64,000 nt of DNA from Streptomyces sp. CB01580 (GTDB lineage Bacteria > Actinomycetota > Actinomycetes > Streptomycetales > Streptomycetaceae), in NCBI RefSeq assembly GCF_001905795.1, contig NZ_LIXJ01000003.1, forward strand, positions 530,332-594,331, read 5' to 3'. Below the pieces are notes generated by a model. That model was given only the letters and a program-made list of their open reading frames with translations, searched no databases and was not told where the DNA came from. Each line of letters begins with the position of its first letter. The first letter of the stretch is position 1. Made by a program: the position numbers and the translations under genes. This document shows positions 44,482 through 53,126 of the stretch, piece after piece.

Positions 44482-45120
44482 ATGCCGTTCCGCCCCACCG
44501 CCCGACACGTGCTGCCCGAGTTCACCGAGCGCACACCCCACGGGACCCGCACCTTCGACCCGTACTCCAAGCTGCTCGCCGAGCGGATCGTCCTGCTCGG
44601 CACCGAGGTCGACGACACCGCGGCCAGTGATCTGATCGCGCAGTTCATGTACCTGGAACACGCCGCCCCTGACCGGCCCGTCTCCCTCTACATCAACTCC
44701 CCGGGAGGCTCGTTCGCGGCCATGACCGCCGTCCACGACACGATGGAGTACCTCACCTGCGAGGTGGAGACGTACTGCCTGGGCCGGGCCGACGCCTGGG
44801 CCGCCGTCCTGCTCGCCGCGGGCGCCCCGGGGCGGCGGCACGTACTGCCGGGGGCGCGCGTCGTGATGCGCCAGCCCGCGCTCGCCGAGCCCGTCCACGG
44901 CCGGCCGTCCGATCTGGAGATCGAGGCGCGGGAACTGGAACGGGTCCGCGAGACGCTCGTCACCCTGCTGGCCCGTCACACGGGCCGCGACGCCGGGCGG
45001 ATCGACGAGGACATCGAGCGCGACCTCGTTCTCGACGCTGCGGGCGCCCGGGCCTACGGCCTGGTGGACCACGTCGTGGAGAGCCGGAAGACGTCGTTCC
45101 CGTCGCCCGGCTCGCGGTGA
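44482..45120 (+). CDS. ClpP-like protein lacking catalytic Ser and His (probable pseudoprotease)
   Basis: A 212-residue ClpP fold. [16 protein letters not shown] (26-40), LYINSPGG (69-76) with the oxyanion glycines, and AYGLVDHV (191-198) are typical. But the nucleophile motif GQAASMGA is replaced by GRADAWAA, with Ala105 at the Ser position, and the RVMIHQP motif reads RVVMRQP, with Arg130 at the His position. The 25-residue spacing between them equals that of Ser97 and His122 in E. coli, which supports the alignment. Without catalytic residues it may form mixed rings with active ClpP subunits or act as a scaffold. GGAGAGG precedes the ATG. A small helical protein follows after seven bases. 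Confidence 0.85.
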   Translation: MPFRPTARHVLPEFTERTPHGTRTFDPYSKLLAERIVLLGTEVDDTAASDLIAQFMYLEHAAPDRPVSLYINSPGGSFAAMTAVHDTMEYLTCEVETYCLGRADAWAAVLLAAGAPGRRHVLPGARVVMRQPALAEPVHGRPSDLEIEARELERVRETLVTLLARHTGRDAGRIDEDIERDLVLDAAGARAYGLVDHVVESRKTSFPSPGSR

Positions 45121-45127
45121 GGACCCG

Positions 45128-45439
45128 ATGCGCCCGTCCGATCCTCCCCCGCTTCCGGCGCTGACCCGTGCGGAGGGGGAGTTCATCGACTGCTACCTCG
45201 ACGTCCTCGACCAACTGGGCCGGATCAACCCGGCCCGCGGCAGCGACACCTACGGGGCACTGCGCGCCGCGCAGGCGCTGGCCTCGCACGCCCGGGCACT
45301 GCGGGACGCCCTGGCGCTGATGCACGAACGCGGCGAGACGCGGATCCACGCCGGGACCCTGGCACGGGCGCTGCGCGCCCTGGACGGGGAACGCCGGTCC
45401 GCTCGCGTCACCCTGCCCCCCGTGACACCCGGTCGATAG
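45128..45439 (+). CDS. Small helical protein coupled to the ClpP-like gene
   Basis: A 103-residue protein I do not recognise. It begins seven bases after the ClpP-like stop with a GAGG ribosome site, so it is very likely in the same operon. After a Pro-rich start the sequence is almost entirely predicted helix (about residues 14-88, e.g. EFIDCYLDVLDQLGRIN and ALASHARALRDALALMHERG), then a short tail. It has one Cys and no membrane segment. It could be a partner or adaptor of the ClpP-like protein, but this rests only on gene order. Confidence 0.7.
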   Translation: MRPSDPPPLPALTRAEGEFIDCYLDVLDQLGRINPARGSDTYGALRAAQALASHARALRDALALMHERGETRIHAGTLARALRALDGERRSARVTLPPVTPGR

Positions 45440-45792
45440 GTCGCCCGTTCGCTCCGCGGGTCGATCCCCCGTCAACTCCGCCGCACGACACGCCCGATGT
45501 GCAATCTGATTTTCCTACTCTTTTCAGAGTAAGAAACGGCGTTTTCGGCGAAATCTCGACTTGCGGACTCCTGGGGGCGGTGGGCGAAATCCGCCCTCCC
45601 GCCCCTGGTGGGCGACCGGTTGGCATGCGCGGCGCGCCATCCAAATGCGTCAGCTCCACTCGAGCGGTTCAGTCGTGAGGACTCTCACATATCGCCGTTT
45701 CAGCTCGGAAATCCGACTGTCGGTGAGTCAAGATCCCTGGGACGACAAGCCCCCGCCACCGCGGCGGGGCGGTCCGAGCGGACGCCGAGTCC
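45440..45792. other. AT-richer leader/promoter region upstream of the riboswitch
   Basis: About 350 bases without a credible gene. It contains the perfect stem TACTCT-TTTC-AGAGTA (45516-45531) within a locally AT-rich stretch. It also contains GTGAG-GACT-CTCAC (45675-45688) followed by CATATC, which may be a -10 box for the NlpC/P60 transcript. Start and end of the transcript cannot be fixed by eye. Confidence 0.5.
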
Positions 45793-45957
45793 TGCCGCCG
45801 CCCGGATGACTGGTCGACAGAAGTGGATCGGCAGGAGTGGAGGACCCAAGCACAACGGGTCGACCGGAACATCGGTCGTCCCTCGGGGTGAAGCCGCCGA
45901 GCGCGGCCGGGCACCTTCGCCAGCCCGAACCCGACAGGTCATCCTTCACAGGCGGCT
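45793..45957 (+). ncRNA. ydaO/yuaA-type (c-di-AMP) riboswitch in the NlpC/P60 leader
   Basis: Conserved blocks of the ydaO class appear in order: GGAGGACCCA (45839-45848), CTCGGGGTGAAGCC (45882-45895), GGCACCTTCG (about 45910-45919), CCCGAACCCGACAG (45924-45937), then an ACAGGCG end. GCCGCC (45794-45799) and GGCGGC (45951-45956) can close the P1 stem. This class binds cyclic di-AMP and commonly lowers expression of wall hydrolase genes in actinomycetes. The stem ends four bases before the GAAGGG ribosome site. Confidence 0.87.
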
Positions 45958-45972
45958 GACGAAGGGTTGCGC

Positions 45973-46446
45973 ATGACTGCGCAGGTTCATGTCCCGTCTC
46001 TGCTCGCCCGGGCCGGTACGGCCTCGGTTCTGACACTGGCCGCCGTCGGCGGCACCATGCTCGCCCCGGGCGCCGTCACGGAGGCCCAGGCGGCCACCCC
46101 GTCGCTCAAGGCGCTCAACGTCGCGGCGTCGAAGAAGGGCTCGCCGTACAGGTGGGGCGCCACCGGCCCTCACCGCTTCGACTGCTCCGGGCTGACGGTC
46201 TACTCGTTCAAGAAGGCGGGCAAGAAGCTCCCCCGCACCGCCCAGCAGCAGTACAACAGGACCCGCCACGTCTCGGCCTCGAACCGCAAGCGCGGAGACC
46301 TGGTCTTCTTCCACTACGGCCGAAGCGTCTACCACGTCGGGATCTACGCCGGGCACAACAAGATCTGGCACTCGCCTAGGACCGGCGCGGTGGTCCGGCT
46401 GGAGAAGATCTGGTCGAAGAGCGTCTACTACGGACGCGTCCGCTGA
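45973..46446 (+). CDS. Secreted NlpC/P60 cell-wall endopeptidase
   Basis: A 157-residue hydrolase cutting peptidoglycan stem peptides. The signal peptide ends near residue 40 (EAQA-ATPS). The catalytic domain is the minimal NlpC/P60 type: Cys71 in RFDCSGLTVYSF, His121 in YHVGIYAG, and His133 in IWHSP. It has no wall-binding module, but the mature protein is very basic, which may hold it at the wall. GAAGGG lies before the ATG at 45973. A c-di-AMP riboswitch precedes it, linking wall lysis to second-messenger level. Confidence 0.94.
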   Translation: MTAQVHVPSLLARAGTASVLTLAAVGGTMLAPGAVTEAQAATPSLKALNVAASKKGSPYRWGATGPHRFDCSGLTVYSFKKAGKKLPRTAQQQYNRTRHVSASNRKRGDLVFFHYGRSVYHVGIYAGHNKIWHSPRTGAVVRLEKIWSKSVYYGRVR

Positions 46447-46566
46447 CCCACGGTCCCGGGGCCGGAGCCGCCGAACGGCTCCGGTCCGCAAGGCCGGGCA
46501 CGTGCGGCACGAGAGAAACCGGTCGGCCGGACGGTCGGCCCGAAAGACGGTCGGCCCGAAGGACGG

Positions 46567-46998
46567 TCAGTCCGGCGCGGAGGCGTCCCACGGGAGCTCG
46601 ATCCATACCGTCTTGCCCCCGTCCGAGGTGGGTGTGACGGAGAGCCGGCCACCGCACTCCTCGGCCAGCATCCGGATGATCACCATGCCCCGCCCGTTGT
46701 CCTGCTGGACGGCGACGGGCAGCCGGCGGGGCCGGCGCGGATGGCTGTCCGTCACTCCCAGGAGCAGCAGTTCCTCCCGCTCCAGCCTCAGATCGACGGT
46801 GAAGGTGGGCGACTGCCCGAAGGTGTGCTGGACCGCGTTGGTCGCGAGTTCCGAGACGACGAGCCGCAGGGCGTCGGCGAGTTCGGTGTCCGCGGCCAGT
46901 CCCCATTCGGTGAGCACCCGGGACACGTGTCCACGGGCCGCCGGGACCGAGGCCGGCTCGCTCGGCAGAGTGATGCTTGCTTCCCGCTGGTCCGCCAT
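46567..46998 (-). CDS. RsbW/SpoIIAB-like ATP-binding regulatory protein
   Basis: A 143-residue GHKL ATPase. The N box is ELATNAVQHT near residue 52 and the G box NGRGMVIIRMLAEECGG near 103, with the closing GGKTVWIELPW. Actinomycetes have dozens of such stand-alone domains, acting as anti-sigma factors or kinases of anti-sigma antagonists. No sigma factor or antagonist gene is adjacent, so the partner is unknown. The ATG at 46998 is preceded by GAGAGGGG; an in-frame ATG at 47031 would add 11 residues. Confidence 0.87.
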   Translation of the reverse strand: MADQREASITLPSEPASVPAARGHVSRVLTEWGLAADTELADALRLVVSELATNAVQHTFGQSPTFTVDLRLEREELLLLGVTDSHPRRPRRLPVAVQQDNGRGMVIIRMLAEECGGRLSVTPTSDGGKTVWIELPWDASAPD

Positions 46999-47301
46999 GC
47001 CGAGCCACCCCTCTCCCACCCGGACCGACATGCGCCCGGTCCTGGTTGCGCTTCGCGCCAGACTGCCACTCGTCCCGCCCTCTGTGACGCCGATCCACCA
47101 AGATGTGCGGATATCTGTCGCTCGATGCGGTGAACTCCGTCCCGGAAATCCGTACGTGCGCGCCACGCCGTCCGGTCGGTACGAATCACTCGGCAGGAGA
47201 GGGACGAGGCCCGCGTGTGCGACGGCGTGGCAGGGACGGCGGGCGGCGGGGGCGAGGGGGTCCGGGAGCGTCCGTGGTCCCCCGACCGGCTCCGGGGCCC
47301 G
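46999..47301. other. 303-base gap between the ATPase gene and bioF
   Basis: Both flanking genes are on the minus strand. The part near 47100-47190 is AT-richer and probably holds the ATPase promoter. The part next to the bioF stop (47235-47300) is G/C-runs that can pair (GGGGG near 47252 with CCCCC near 47280) and may terminate bioF. No gene seen. Confidence 0.45.
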
Positions 47302-48444
47302 TCAGCCCACGGGGGCGGTGCGCCGTACGGTCTCCACCGCCACCGCGATCTGCTCGTCGGTCAGGTCGGCGCGCGCGGTCAGCCGCAGCCGGGAGACGCC
47401 GTCCGGCACCGACGGCGGCCGGAAGCACCCGACCACGACCCCCTCCGCGCGGCAGTCCGCCGCCCAGCGCACCGCCGCGTCCGCCGACGGGGCCCGTACG
47501 GAGACCACGGCGGCGTCCGGACGCACGGCTGCCAGACCGGCCGCGGTCAGCCGCCCGTACAGCCCCGCGGCGACCTCGCGGACCCGCCCGGTGCGTTCCG
47601 GTTCCCGGCCGAGCAGGCGCAGGCCGGCGAGCGCGGCGCCCGCGGCGGCCGGCGCGAGGCCCGTGTCGAAGATGAACGTCCGGGCCGTATTGACGAGGTG
47701 TTCGATCACCCGGGCGGGACCGAGGACCGCTCCGCCCTGGCTGCCGAGGGACTTGGAGAGGGTGAGCGTGGCGACGACTCCCTGGTCGCCCGCGAGGCTC
47801 GCGGCGGCGAGCGCGCCCCGGCCGCCCTCCCCCAGCACCCCCAGGCCGTGCGCGTCGTCGACGAGCAATGCGGCCCCCTCCGCCCGGCAGGCCGCGGCGA
47901 GCGCCGGCAGCGGCGCGGCGTCGCCGTCGACCGAGAAGACCGAGTCGGTGACCGCCAGCGCGCGCCCTTCGTGCGTCCGCAGGGCCTTGCGCACGGCGTC
48001 GGGGTCGGAGTGCGGGACGACGACGGTCCCGGCCCGGGACAACCGGCACCCGTCGACGATCGAGGCGTGGTTGCCCGCGTCGGAGACGATCAGCGAGTCG
48101 CGGCCGGTGAGGGCGGTGAGGGCGGCCAGATTGGCCGCGTACCCCGACGACAGCACCAGCGCCGCCTCGAACCCGCAGAATTCGGCCAGTTCGCGTTCGA
48201 GTTCGGCATGCAGATCGGTGGAGCCGGTGACAAGCCGTGAACCGGTCGCCCCGCCGCCCCAGCGGCGTGCGGCCTCGGCCGCCGCCCCGGTGACCTCGGG
48301 GTGCCGGGTGAGGCCCAGGTAGTCGTTGCTCGCGAGATCCAGGGACGCCGTCTCGGCGGGCCGCGGGCGGAGCGTACGGACGAGTCCGGCGTCCGCGCGG
48401 CGGCGTGCCGCGTCGTCGATCCAGTCGAACGGGGCGTAGGACAT
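47302..48444 (-). CDS. bioF: 8-amino-7-oxononanoate synthase
   Basis: A 380-residue PLP enzyme condensing pimeloyl thioester with alanine, first committed step of biotin ring assembly. LASNDYLGL near residue 38, [16 protein letters not shown] near 66, the [15 protein letters not shown] loop, and [11 protein letters not shown], whose Lys binds PLP, are all present. AAGGG lies eight bases before the ATG. It is divergent from bioB-bioA-bioD, so both arms can be controlled by the repeats between them. No bioC/bioH-type pimeloyl genes are in the window. Confidence 0.96.
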   Translation of the reverse strand: MSYAPFDWIDDAARRRADAGLVRTLRPRPAETASLDLASNDYLGLTRHPEVTGAAAEAARRWGGGATGSRLVTGSTDLHAELERELAEFCGFEAALVLSSGYAANLAALTALTGRDSLIVSDAGNHASIVDGCRLSRAGTVVVPHSDPDAVRKALRTHEGRALAVTDSVFSVDGDAAPLPALAAACRAEGAALLVDDAHGLGVLGEGGRGALAAASLAGDQGVVATLTLSKSLGSQGGAVLGPARVIEHLVNTARTFIFDTGLAPAAAGAALAGLRLLGREPERTGRVREVAAGLYGRLTAAGLAAVRPDAAVVSVRAPSADAAVRWAADCRAEGVVVGCFRPPSVPDGVSRLRLTARADLTDEQIAVAVETVRRTAPVG

Positions 48445-48500
48445 GAGCGGTCCCTTTTGTAGGCAGTTCACAGACCCTAACCGCGGGAACAGCGGGTCAT

Positions 48501-48535
48501 GGTGTGGCAATACACACACCCTTCCCGGGGTGTGT
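48501..48535. promoter_or_regulatory. Inverted repeats in the divergent bioF-bioB promoter gap
   Basis: GGTGTG (48501-48506), CACACACC (48513-48520) and GGGTGTGT (48528-48535) form two overlapping inverted repeats; ACACACCC-N6-GGGTGTGT has eight perfect base pairs. Placed 52 bases before bioB, it could be a biotin-responsive operator or an RNA hairpin. It does not resemble the E. coli BirA box. Confidence 0.55.
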
Positions 48536-48586
48536 TGTCCGGTTCCTCCTTGGCGACAGGGCGGGCCATGGGACAGGATCAACGCC

Positions 48587-49810
48587 ATGGACCTCCTGAA
48601 CACGCTGGTGGACAAGGGGCTGCGGCGCGAGCTGCCGACCCGCGAAGAAGCCCTCGCCGTACTGGCGACCTCGGACGACGACCTGCTCGACGTGGTGGCC
48701 GCGGCCGGAAAGGTGCGCCGTCAGTGGTTCGGGCGGCGGGTGAAACTGAACTACCTGGTCAATCTCAAGTCCGGGCTCTGCCCCGAGGACTGCTCGTACT
48801 GCTCGCAGCGGCTCGGTTCGAAGGCCGGGATCCTCAAGTACACGTGGCTGAAACCGGACGAGGCGTCGAAGGCCGCCGCGGCCGGGGTGGCGGGGGGCGC
48901 CAAGCGGGTGTGCCTGGTGGCGAGCGGCCGCGGTCCGACGGACCGCGACGTCGACCGGGTGTCGGAGACCATCGAGGCGATCAAGGACCAGAACGACGGC
49001 GTCGAGGTGTGCGCCTGCCTCGGGCTGCTCACCGACGGGCAGGCCGAGCGGCTGCGTTCGGCGGGCGCCGACGCGTACAACCACAACCTCAACACGTCCG
49101 AGGAAACGTACGGGGCCATCACCACCACGCACACCTACACGGACCGGGTGGAGACCGTGCGGCAGGCGCAGGCCGCCGGCCTCTCGGCGTGCTCCGGGCT
49201 GATCGCGGGGATGGGCGAGAGCGACGCCGACCTGGTCGACGTGGTCTTCTCACTGCGCGAACTGGACCCGGACTCGGTGCCGGTGAACTTCCTGATCCCG
49301 TTCGAGGGGACCCCGCTGGCGAAGGAGTGGAACCTCACCCCGCAGCGGTGTCTGCGCATCCTGGCGATGGTCCGGTTCGTCTGCCCGGACGTGGAGGTAC
49401 GGCTCGCGGGCGGGCGCGAGGTGCATCTGCGCTCGTTGCAGCCGCTGGCCCTGCATCTGGTCAACTCGATCTTCCTGGGCGACTACCTCACCAGCGAGGG
49501 GCAGGCCGGGCAGGCGGACCTGGACATGATCGCGGACGCCGGTTTCGAGGTGGAGGGCGCGGACACGTCGACGCTTCCCGCGCACCGGGCCGCGGCGGGC
49601 GGCTGCGACGGGCACGACGGGGGGTGTGCGCCGTGCGGCGACACGCCCGCGGAAGCCGCCGGCTGTGGCGACGCGCCCCCGCAAGCCGCCGGCTGTGGTG
49701 ACGCGCCCGCCGAGGCCGTCATCGGTGGTGCCGACGCCCCGGCCGCGCGTCCGGATCTGGTGGCGGTGCGGCGGCGCGGCGCGGGTACGGATCTCGCTCC
49801 CAATGCCTGA
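48587..49810 (+). CDS. bioB: Biotin synthase with repeat-bearing C-terminal tail
   Basis: A 407-residue radical SAM enzyme inserting sulfur into dethiobiotin. The [4Fe-4S] cysteines are 65, 69 and 72 (CPEDCSYC). The [2Fe-2S] site residues fall in VCLVAS, ACLGLL and the late VRLAGGRE. The catalytic core ends near residue 330. About 75 extra residues follow, with a Cys/Gly/Ala ten-residue repeat ([30 protein letters not shown]). The ribosome site is weak (AGGAT). The stop overlaps bioA by eight bases. Confidence 0.96.
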   Translation: MDLLNTLVDKGLRRELPTREEALAVLATSDDDLLDVVAAAGKVRRQWFGRRVKLNYLVNLKSGLCPEDCSYCSQRLGSKAGILKYTWLKPDEASKAAAAGVAGGAKRVCLVASGRGPTDRDVDRVSETIEAIKDQNDGVEVCACLGLLTDGQAERLRSAGADAYNHNLNTSEETYGAITTTHTYTDRVETVRQAQAAGLSACSGLIAGMGESDADLVDVVFSLRELDPDSVPVNFLIPFEGTPLAKEWNLTPQRCLRILAMVRFVCPDVEVRLAGGREVHLRSLQPLALHLVNSIFLGDYLTSEGQAGQADLDMIADAGFEVEGADTSTLPAHRAAAGGCDGHDGGCAPCGDTPAEAAGCGDAPPQAAGCGDAPAEAVIGGADAPAARPDLVAVRRRGAGTDLAPNA

Positions 49811-51107
49811 GTCCTTCTCCCCCGCCGAACTGCGGTCGCTGGACCGCGCCCACGTCTGGCATCCCTACGGCCCGATGCCGGGACGCCAGGATCCGCTGGT
49901 CGTGGAGTCCGCGTCCGGCGTACGGCTGCGGCTGGCCGAACCGGCCCACGGGCACCGCGAGTTGGTCGACGGCATGTCGTCGTGGTGGTCGGCGGTGCAC
50001 GGCTACAACCACCCGGTGCTCAACGCGGCGGCACGCGGCCAGCTGGACCGGATGAGCCATGTGATGTTCGGGGGGCTCACCCACGAGCCCGCGGTCCGGC
50101 TGGCCGCCCGGCTGGTCGAGATCACCCCGGAGCCGCTGCGGCACGTCTTCCTCGCCGACTCGGGTTCGGTGTCGGTCGAGGTCGCGGTGAAGATGTGCCT
50201 GCAGTACTGGCGCTCGGTGGGGCGACCCGCCAAGCAGCGGCTGCTGACCTGGCGCGGCGGCTATCACGGGGACACCTGGCAGCCGATGTCGGTGTGCGAC
50301 CCCGAGGGCGGCATGCACGAGCTGTGGTCGGGCGTGCTGCCCCGGCAGGTCTTCGCGGACGCGCCGCCGGGCGGCTTCCACTCGGAACCGGACCCGGAGT
50401 ACGCACGCCAACTGCGGGAACTGATCGCGGAGCACGCGGACCGGCTGGCGGCGGTGATCGTGGAGCCGGTGGTGCAGGGTGCGGGCGGGATGCGCTTCCA
50501 CTCCCCCGCCTACCTGACGGTGCTGCGCGAGGCGTGCGACGCGCACGACGTCCTGCTGGTGTTCGACGAGATCGCCACGGGGTTCGGCCGTACGGGGACG
50601 TTGTTCGCGGCCGGTCACACGGGGGTCTCACCGGATGTCATGTGCGTGGGCAAGGCGTTGACCGGCGGATATCTGACGATGGCGGCGACGCTGTGCACCT
50701 CACGGGTCGCCGAGGGCATCTCGCGGGGCGAGGTGCCGGTGCTGGCGCACGGTCCGACGTTCATGGGCAATCCGCTGGCCGCGGCCGTGGCGTGCGCGTC
50801 GGTGGATCTGCTGCTGGACGGGGACTGGCAGCGGGACGTCGAGCGGATCGGTGCGGGGCTGCGGGACGGTCTCGCCCCGGCGGCGGACCTGCCCGGGGTG
50901 CGGGAGGTGCGGACGCTGGGCGCGATCGGCGTCGTTCAGCTCGACCACGAGGTGGACATGGCCGCCGCGACCCGTGCGGCGGTACGGGAAGGGGTGTGGC
51001 TGCGGCCATTCCGCGATCTCGTCTACACCATGCCGCCGTATGTGACCGACGACGACGACGTGGCGCGGATCTGCCGGGCCGTGTGCGCGGCCGCGAGGGA
51101 GGGCTGA
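49803..51107 (+). CDS. bioA: Adenosylmethionine-8-amino-7-oxononanoate transaminase
   Basis: A 434-residue class III aminotransferase using S-adenosylmethionine to make 7,8-diaminopelargonate. [12 protein letters not shown] at residues 14-25, [14 protein letters not shown] near 60, [12 protein letters not shown] near 255 and the PLP Lys in VGKALTGGY near 283 are diagnostic. The ATG lies inside the end of bioB, so translation is probably coupled. It is followed by bioD with one base between stop and start. Confidence 0.96.
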   Translation: MPESFSPAELRSLDRAHVWHPYGPMPGRQDPLVVESASGVRLRLAEPAHGHRELVDGMSSWWSAVHGYNHPVLNAAARGQLDRMSHVMFGGLTHEPAVRLAARLVEITPEPLRHVFLADSGSVSVEVAVKMCLQYWRSVGRPAKQRLLTWRGGYHGDTWQPMSVCDPEGGMHELWSGVLPRQVFADAPPGGFHSEPDPEYARQLRELIAEHADRLAAVIVEPVVQGAGGMRFHSPAYLTVLREACDAHDVLLVFDEIATGFGRTGTLFAAGHTGVSPDVMCVGKALTGGYLTMAATLCTSRVAEGISRGEVPVLAHGPTFMGNPLAAAVACASVDLLLDGDWQRDVERIGAGLRDGLAPAADLPGVREVRTLGAIGVVQLDHEVDMAAATRAAVREGVWLRPFRDLVYTMPPYVTDDDDVARICRAVCAAAREG

Positions 51108-51108
51108 G

Positions 51109-51798
51109 ATGAGCGTTCTGGTGGTGTCGGGCACCGACACCGAGATCGGCAAGACCGTCGTGACCGCCGCCGTGGCGGCGGCGTGGCGGGACCGGCGCGT
51201 CGCGGTCCTCAAGCCCGCGCAGACGGGTCTGGCGCCCGGTGAGCCGGGGGATGTCGCGGAGGTGGCACGGCTGGCGGGCGGCCATGTGACGGCGGTCGAA
51301 CTCGCGCGCTTCCCGGAGCCGTTGGCGCCCGCCACGGCCGCCCGGAGGGCCGGCCTCCCGCCGGTGCGCCCGTACGAGATCGCCGAGGCCGCCGAGAAGC
51401 TGGCGACCGAGCACGACGTGGTGCTGATCGAGGGCGCGGGCGGTCTGCTGGTCCGTTTCGACGACACGGGCTCGACCCTCGCCGACGCGGCCCGGCTGCT
51501 GTCCGCGCCCGTGCTGGTCGTGGCGCGGGCCGGGCTGGGCACGCTCAACGCCACCGCCCTGACCTCGGAGGCCCTGCGGGGCCGGGAGCTGGAGTGCCTC
51601 GGTGTGGTGGTGGGCAGCATGCCCGCCGAACCGGACCTCGCTGCCCGCTGCAACGTGGCGGACCTCCCGGTGGCGGCGGGCGCCCCGCTGCTGGGGGCGG
51701 TACCGGCCGGGGCGGGGGCGCTGGCGCCCGCCGACTTCCGTGCAGCGGCCGGGGGTTGGCTGGCCGCCGAACTGGGCGGAACCCGGAACGCCGGATGA
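51109..51798 (+). CDS. bioD: Dethiobiotin synthetase
   Basis: A 229-residue ATP-dependent carboxylase closing the ureido ring. The P-loop is [10 protein letters not shown] (residues 7-16), the substrate Lys is in VLKPAQTG near 38, and [11 protein letters not shown] near 110 is the conserved Mg/substrate loop. It directly follows bioA, completing the bioB-A-D order. The C-terminus is Ala/Gly-rich. No further biotin gene follows; the next genes are an antiparallel toxin-antitoxin pair. Confidence 0.96.
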   Translation: MSVLVVSGTDTEIGKTVVTAAVAAAWRDRRVAVLKPAQTGLAPGEPGDVAEVARLAGGHVTAVELARFPEPLAPATAARRAGLPPVRPYEIAEAAEKLATEHDVVLIEGAGGLLVRFDDTGSTLADAARLLSAPVLVVARAGLGTLNATALTSEALRGRELECLGVVVGSMPAEPDLAARCNVADLPVAAGAPLLGAVPAGAGALAPADFRAAAGGWLAAELGGTRNAG

Positions 51799-51917
51799 GC
51801 GACCGGGCCGTGGTGCGGCCGACTGCCGCCCCGGTCCGGCGCCCGCCGTCGCCCGGCGCCCGCCGTCGCCCGCCGTCGCCGGGCGTGCGCCACGAGGGGC
51901 GGGCCCGGCAGGGGCCG

Positions 51918-52289
51918 TCAGTGGCTCCATTGCCGCAGTTCGTCGGCGATGGCCCGGACGTCCGCCTTTCCCTCCTTCACCAGTCGCGCCAGGTCCCGCA
52001 CCCGTTCCGGGGAGGTGACGACCCGCTGCCCGGACGCGACCAGGTAGCCGTACGCGACGGCCGAGGAGAACATGGCGTTGGAGTGTTCCAGCGCGGGGAC
52101 GTGGATCAGCAGCTGCAGGAGAGCCGCCGCCCTGGAGTGCGGGTCGCTGTAGACGGGGCTGCCGAAGATCTCCGCGTCGTGCCGGGCCACCGCGGCGACG
52201 AGCGCACCCCAGTCGACGACCTGCGGATCGCCCGGAGTCTTGTGCTCGGCCACCATCAGCAGCCAGGAAAGATCGATCCGGAGGTTCAA
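51918..52289 (-). CDS. Fic/Doc-like toxin with atypical active site
   Basis: A 123-residue protein resembling the Fic-family toxin components common in Streptomyces. The helical bundle and the segment LLIHVPALEHSNAMFSSAVA, where Fic proteins have HxFx(D/E)GN(G/K)R, are recognisable, but the loop lacks the Gly and final Arg. It may be a divergent or inactive nucleotidyl- or phosphotransferase. The start is TTG: GAAGG lies six bases upstream, and it overlaps the antitoxin stop as TTGA. Toxin second after antitoxin is the usual gene order. Confidence 0.75.
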   Translation of the reverse strand: MNLRIDLSWLLMVAEHKTPGDPQVVDWGALVAAVARHDAEIFGSPVYSDPHSRAAALLQLLIHVPALEHSNAMFSSAVAYGYLVASGQRVVTSPERVRDLARLVKEGKADVRAIADELRQWSH

Positions 52290-52513
52290 CGCGCGCCTTC
52301 GCGCTCCGGACCGAACTCCTCCGCGAAGACCGCCTGGTACTTCTCCATGAAGTCACCCGCGGCCTCGACGAACGCATGCTCCACCGTGCCGGCGTCCTGT
52401 TTCACGAGTTCCTCTGTGCAACGGTTCACACTCGTCCCCCTCTGCGGCGCGCGCTGCCGCGCCGCCTCGGCGGTGGCCTCGTCCACTCTCACGTTCAGCT
52501 GGGTCCTGGACAC
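52286..52513 (-). CDS. Ribbon-helix-helix-like antitoxin
   Basis: A 75-residue protein. The N-terminus MSRTQLNVRVDEATAEAARQ looks like the beta strand and first helix of a ribbon-helix-helix DNA-binding domain, followed by RGTSVNRCTEELVKQ as second helix. The acidic C-terminal half (EAAGDFMEKYQAVFAEEF) would wrap the toxin. It overlaps the Fic-like gene by four bases. It probably represses its own promoter. The pair sits between the biotin genes and a GNAT gene. Confidence 0.77.
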   Translation of the reverse strand: MSRTQLNVRVDEATAEAARQRAPQRGTSVNRCTEELVKQDAGTVEHAFVEAAGDFMEKYQAVFAEEFGPEREGAR

Positions 52514-52661
52514 GAAATCACGCTAGCGCCGGTGCGTCGGCACCAGCAAGGAGAAGCACGCGGGGCCCGGAGGCAGGGCTCGCCGGGTACCGAGGGTCCA
52601 CGACGCCCCGGCGTCGAAATGCCGCTGGTCGAGCGGGGAGACGGTCTGCTTGGCTCGGGCC

Positions 52662-53126
52662 ATGGACGATCCGCGCATCCGTTGCGCCACCCCCTCCGAC
52701 ATCGACGACGTGCTCCGGTTCTGGCGAGCGGCCGCGAAGGGCACGAGCATCAGCGACGACCACGACGGCGTGGCCCGGCTCATCGCACGGGATCCCGAAG
52801 CGCTGCTCCTCGCGGAACGCGCCGACGTTCTCGTGGGAACGGTGATTGCCGGATTCGACGGCTGGCGGTGCTCGGTCCACCGGCTGGCCGTACACCCCGA
52901 CCGCCGCCGTCAAGGCATCGCCACCGCCTTGTTGGCGGCTGCGGAGGAACGATTCGCCAACCTGGGCGGGCGACGGGTCGACGCCATGGTCCTGGAGGCC
53001 AACGAGCGGGGGCACCGCACATGGGCCGCGGCCGGATACCACCGCGAGGACCACTGGCGACGCTGGGTCAGGCCACTTTGGCCGGGAACCGGCACCGGCG
53101 TCGAAGCCCGGGAGCACCACTCGTGA
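52662..53126 (+). CDS. GNAT-family N-acetyltransferase
   Basis: A 154-residue acetyltransferase. The acetyl-CoA loop RRRQGIATALLAAAEERF (about residues 85-102) with Q/R-x-x-G-x-A is clear, preceded by the beta4 strand CSVHRLAVHPD and followed by VLEANERGHRTWAAAGYHRED, the usual end. Resembles RimI/PhnO-type enzymes acting on amines or protein N-termini; substrate unknown. The ATG at 52662 has no good ribosome site. A TTG four codons earlier has GGGGAG nine bases upstream and may be the true start. Confidence 0.87.
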   Translation: MDDPRIRCATPSDIDDVLRFWRAAAKGTSISDDHDGVARLIARDPEALLLAERADVLVGTVIAGFDGWRCSVHRLAVHPDRRRQGIATALLAAAEERFANLGGRRVDAMVLEANERGHRTWAAAGYHREDHWRRWVRPLWPGTGTGVEAREHHS

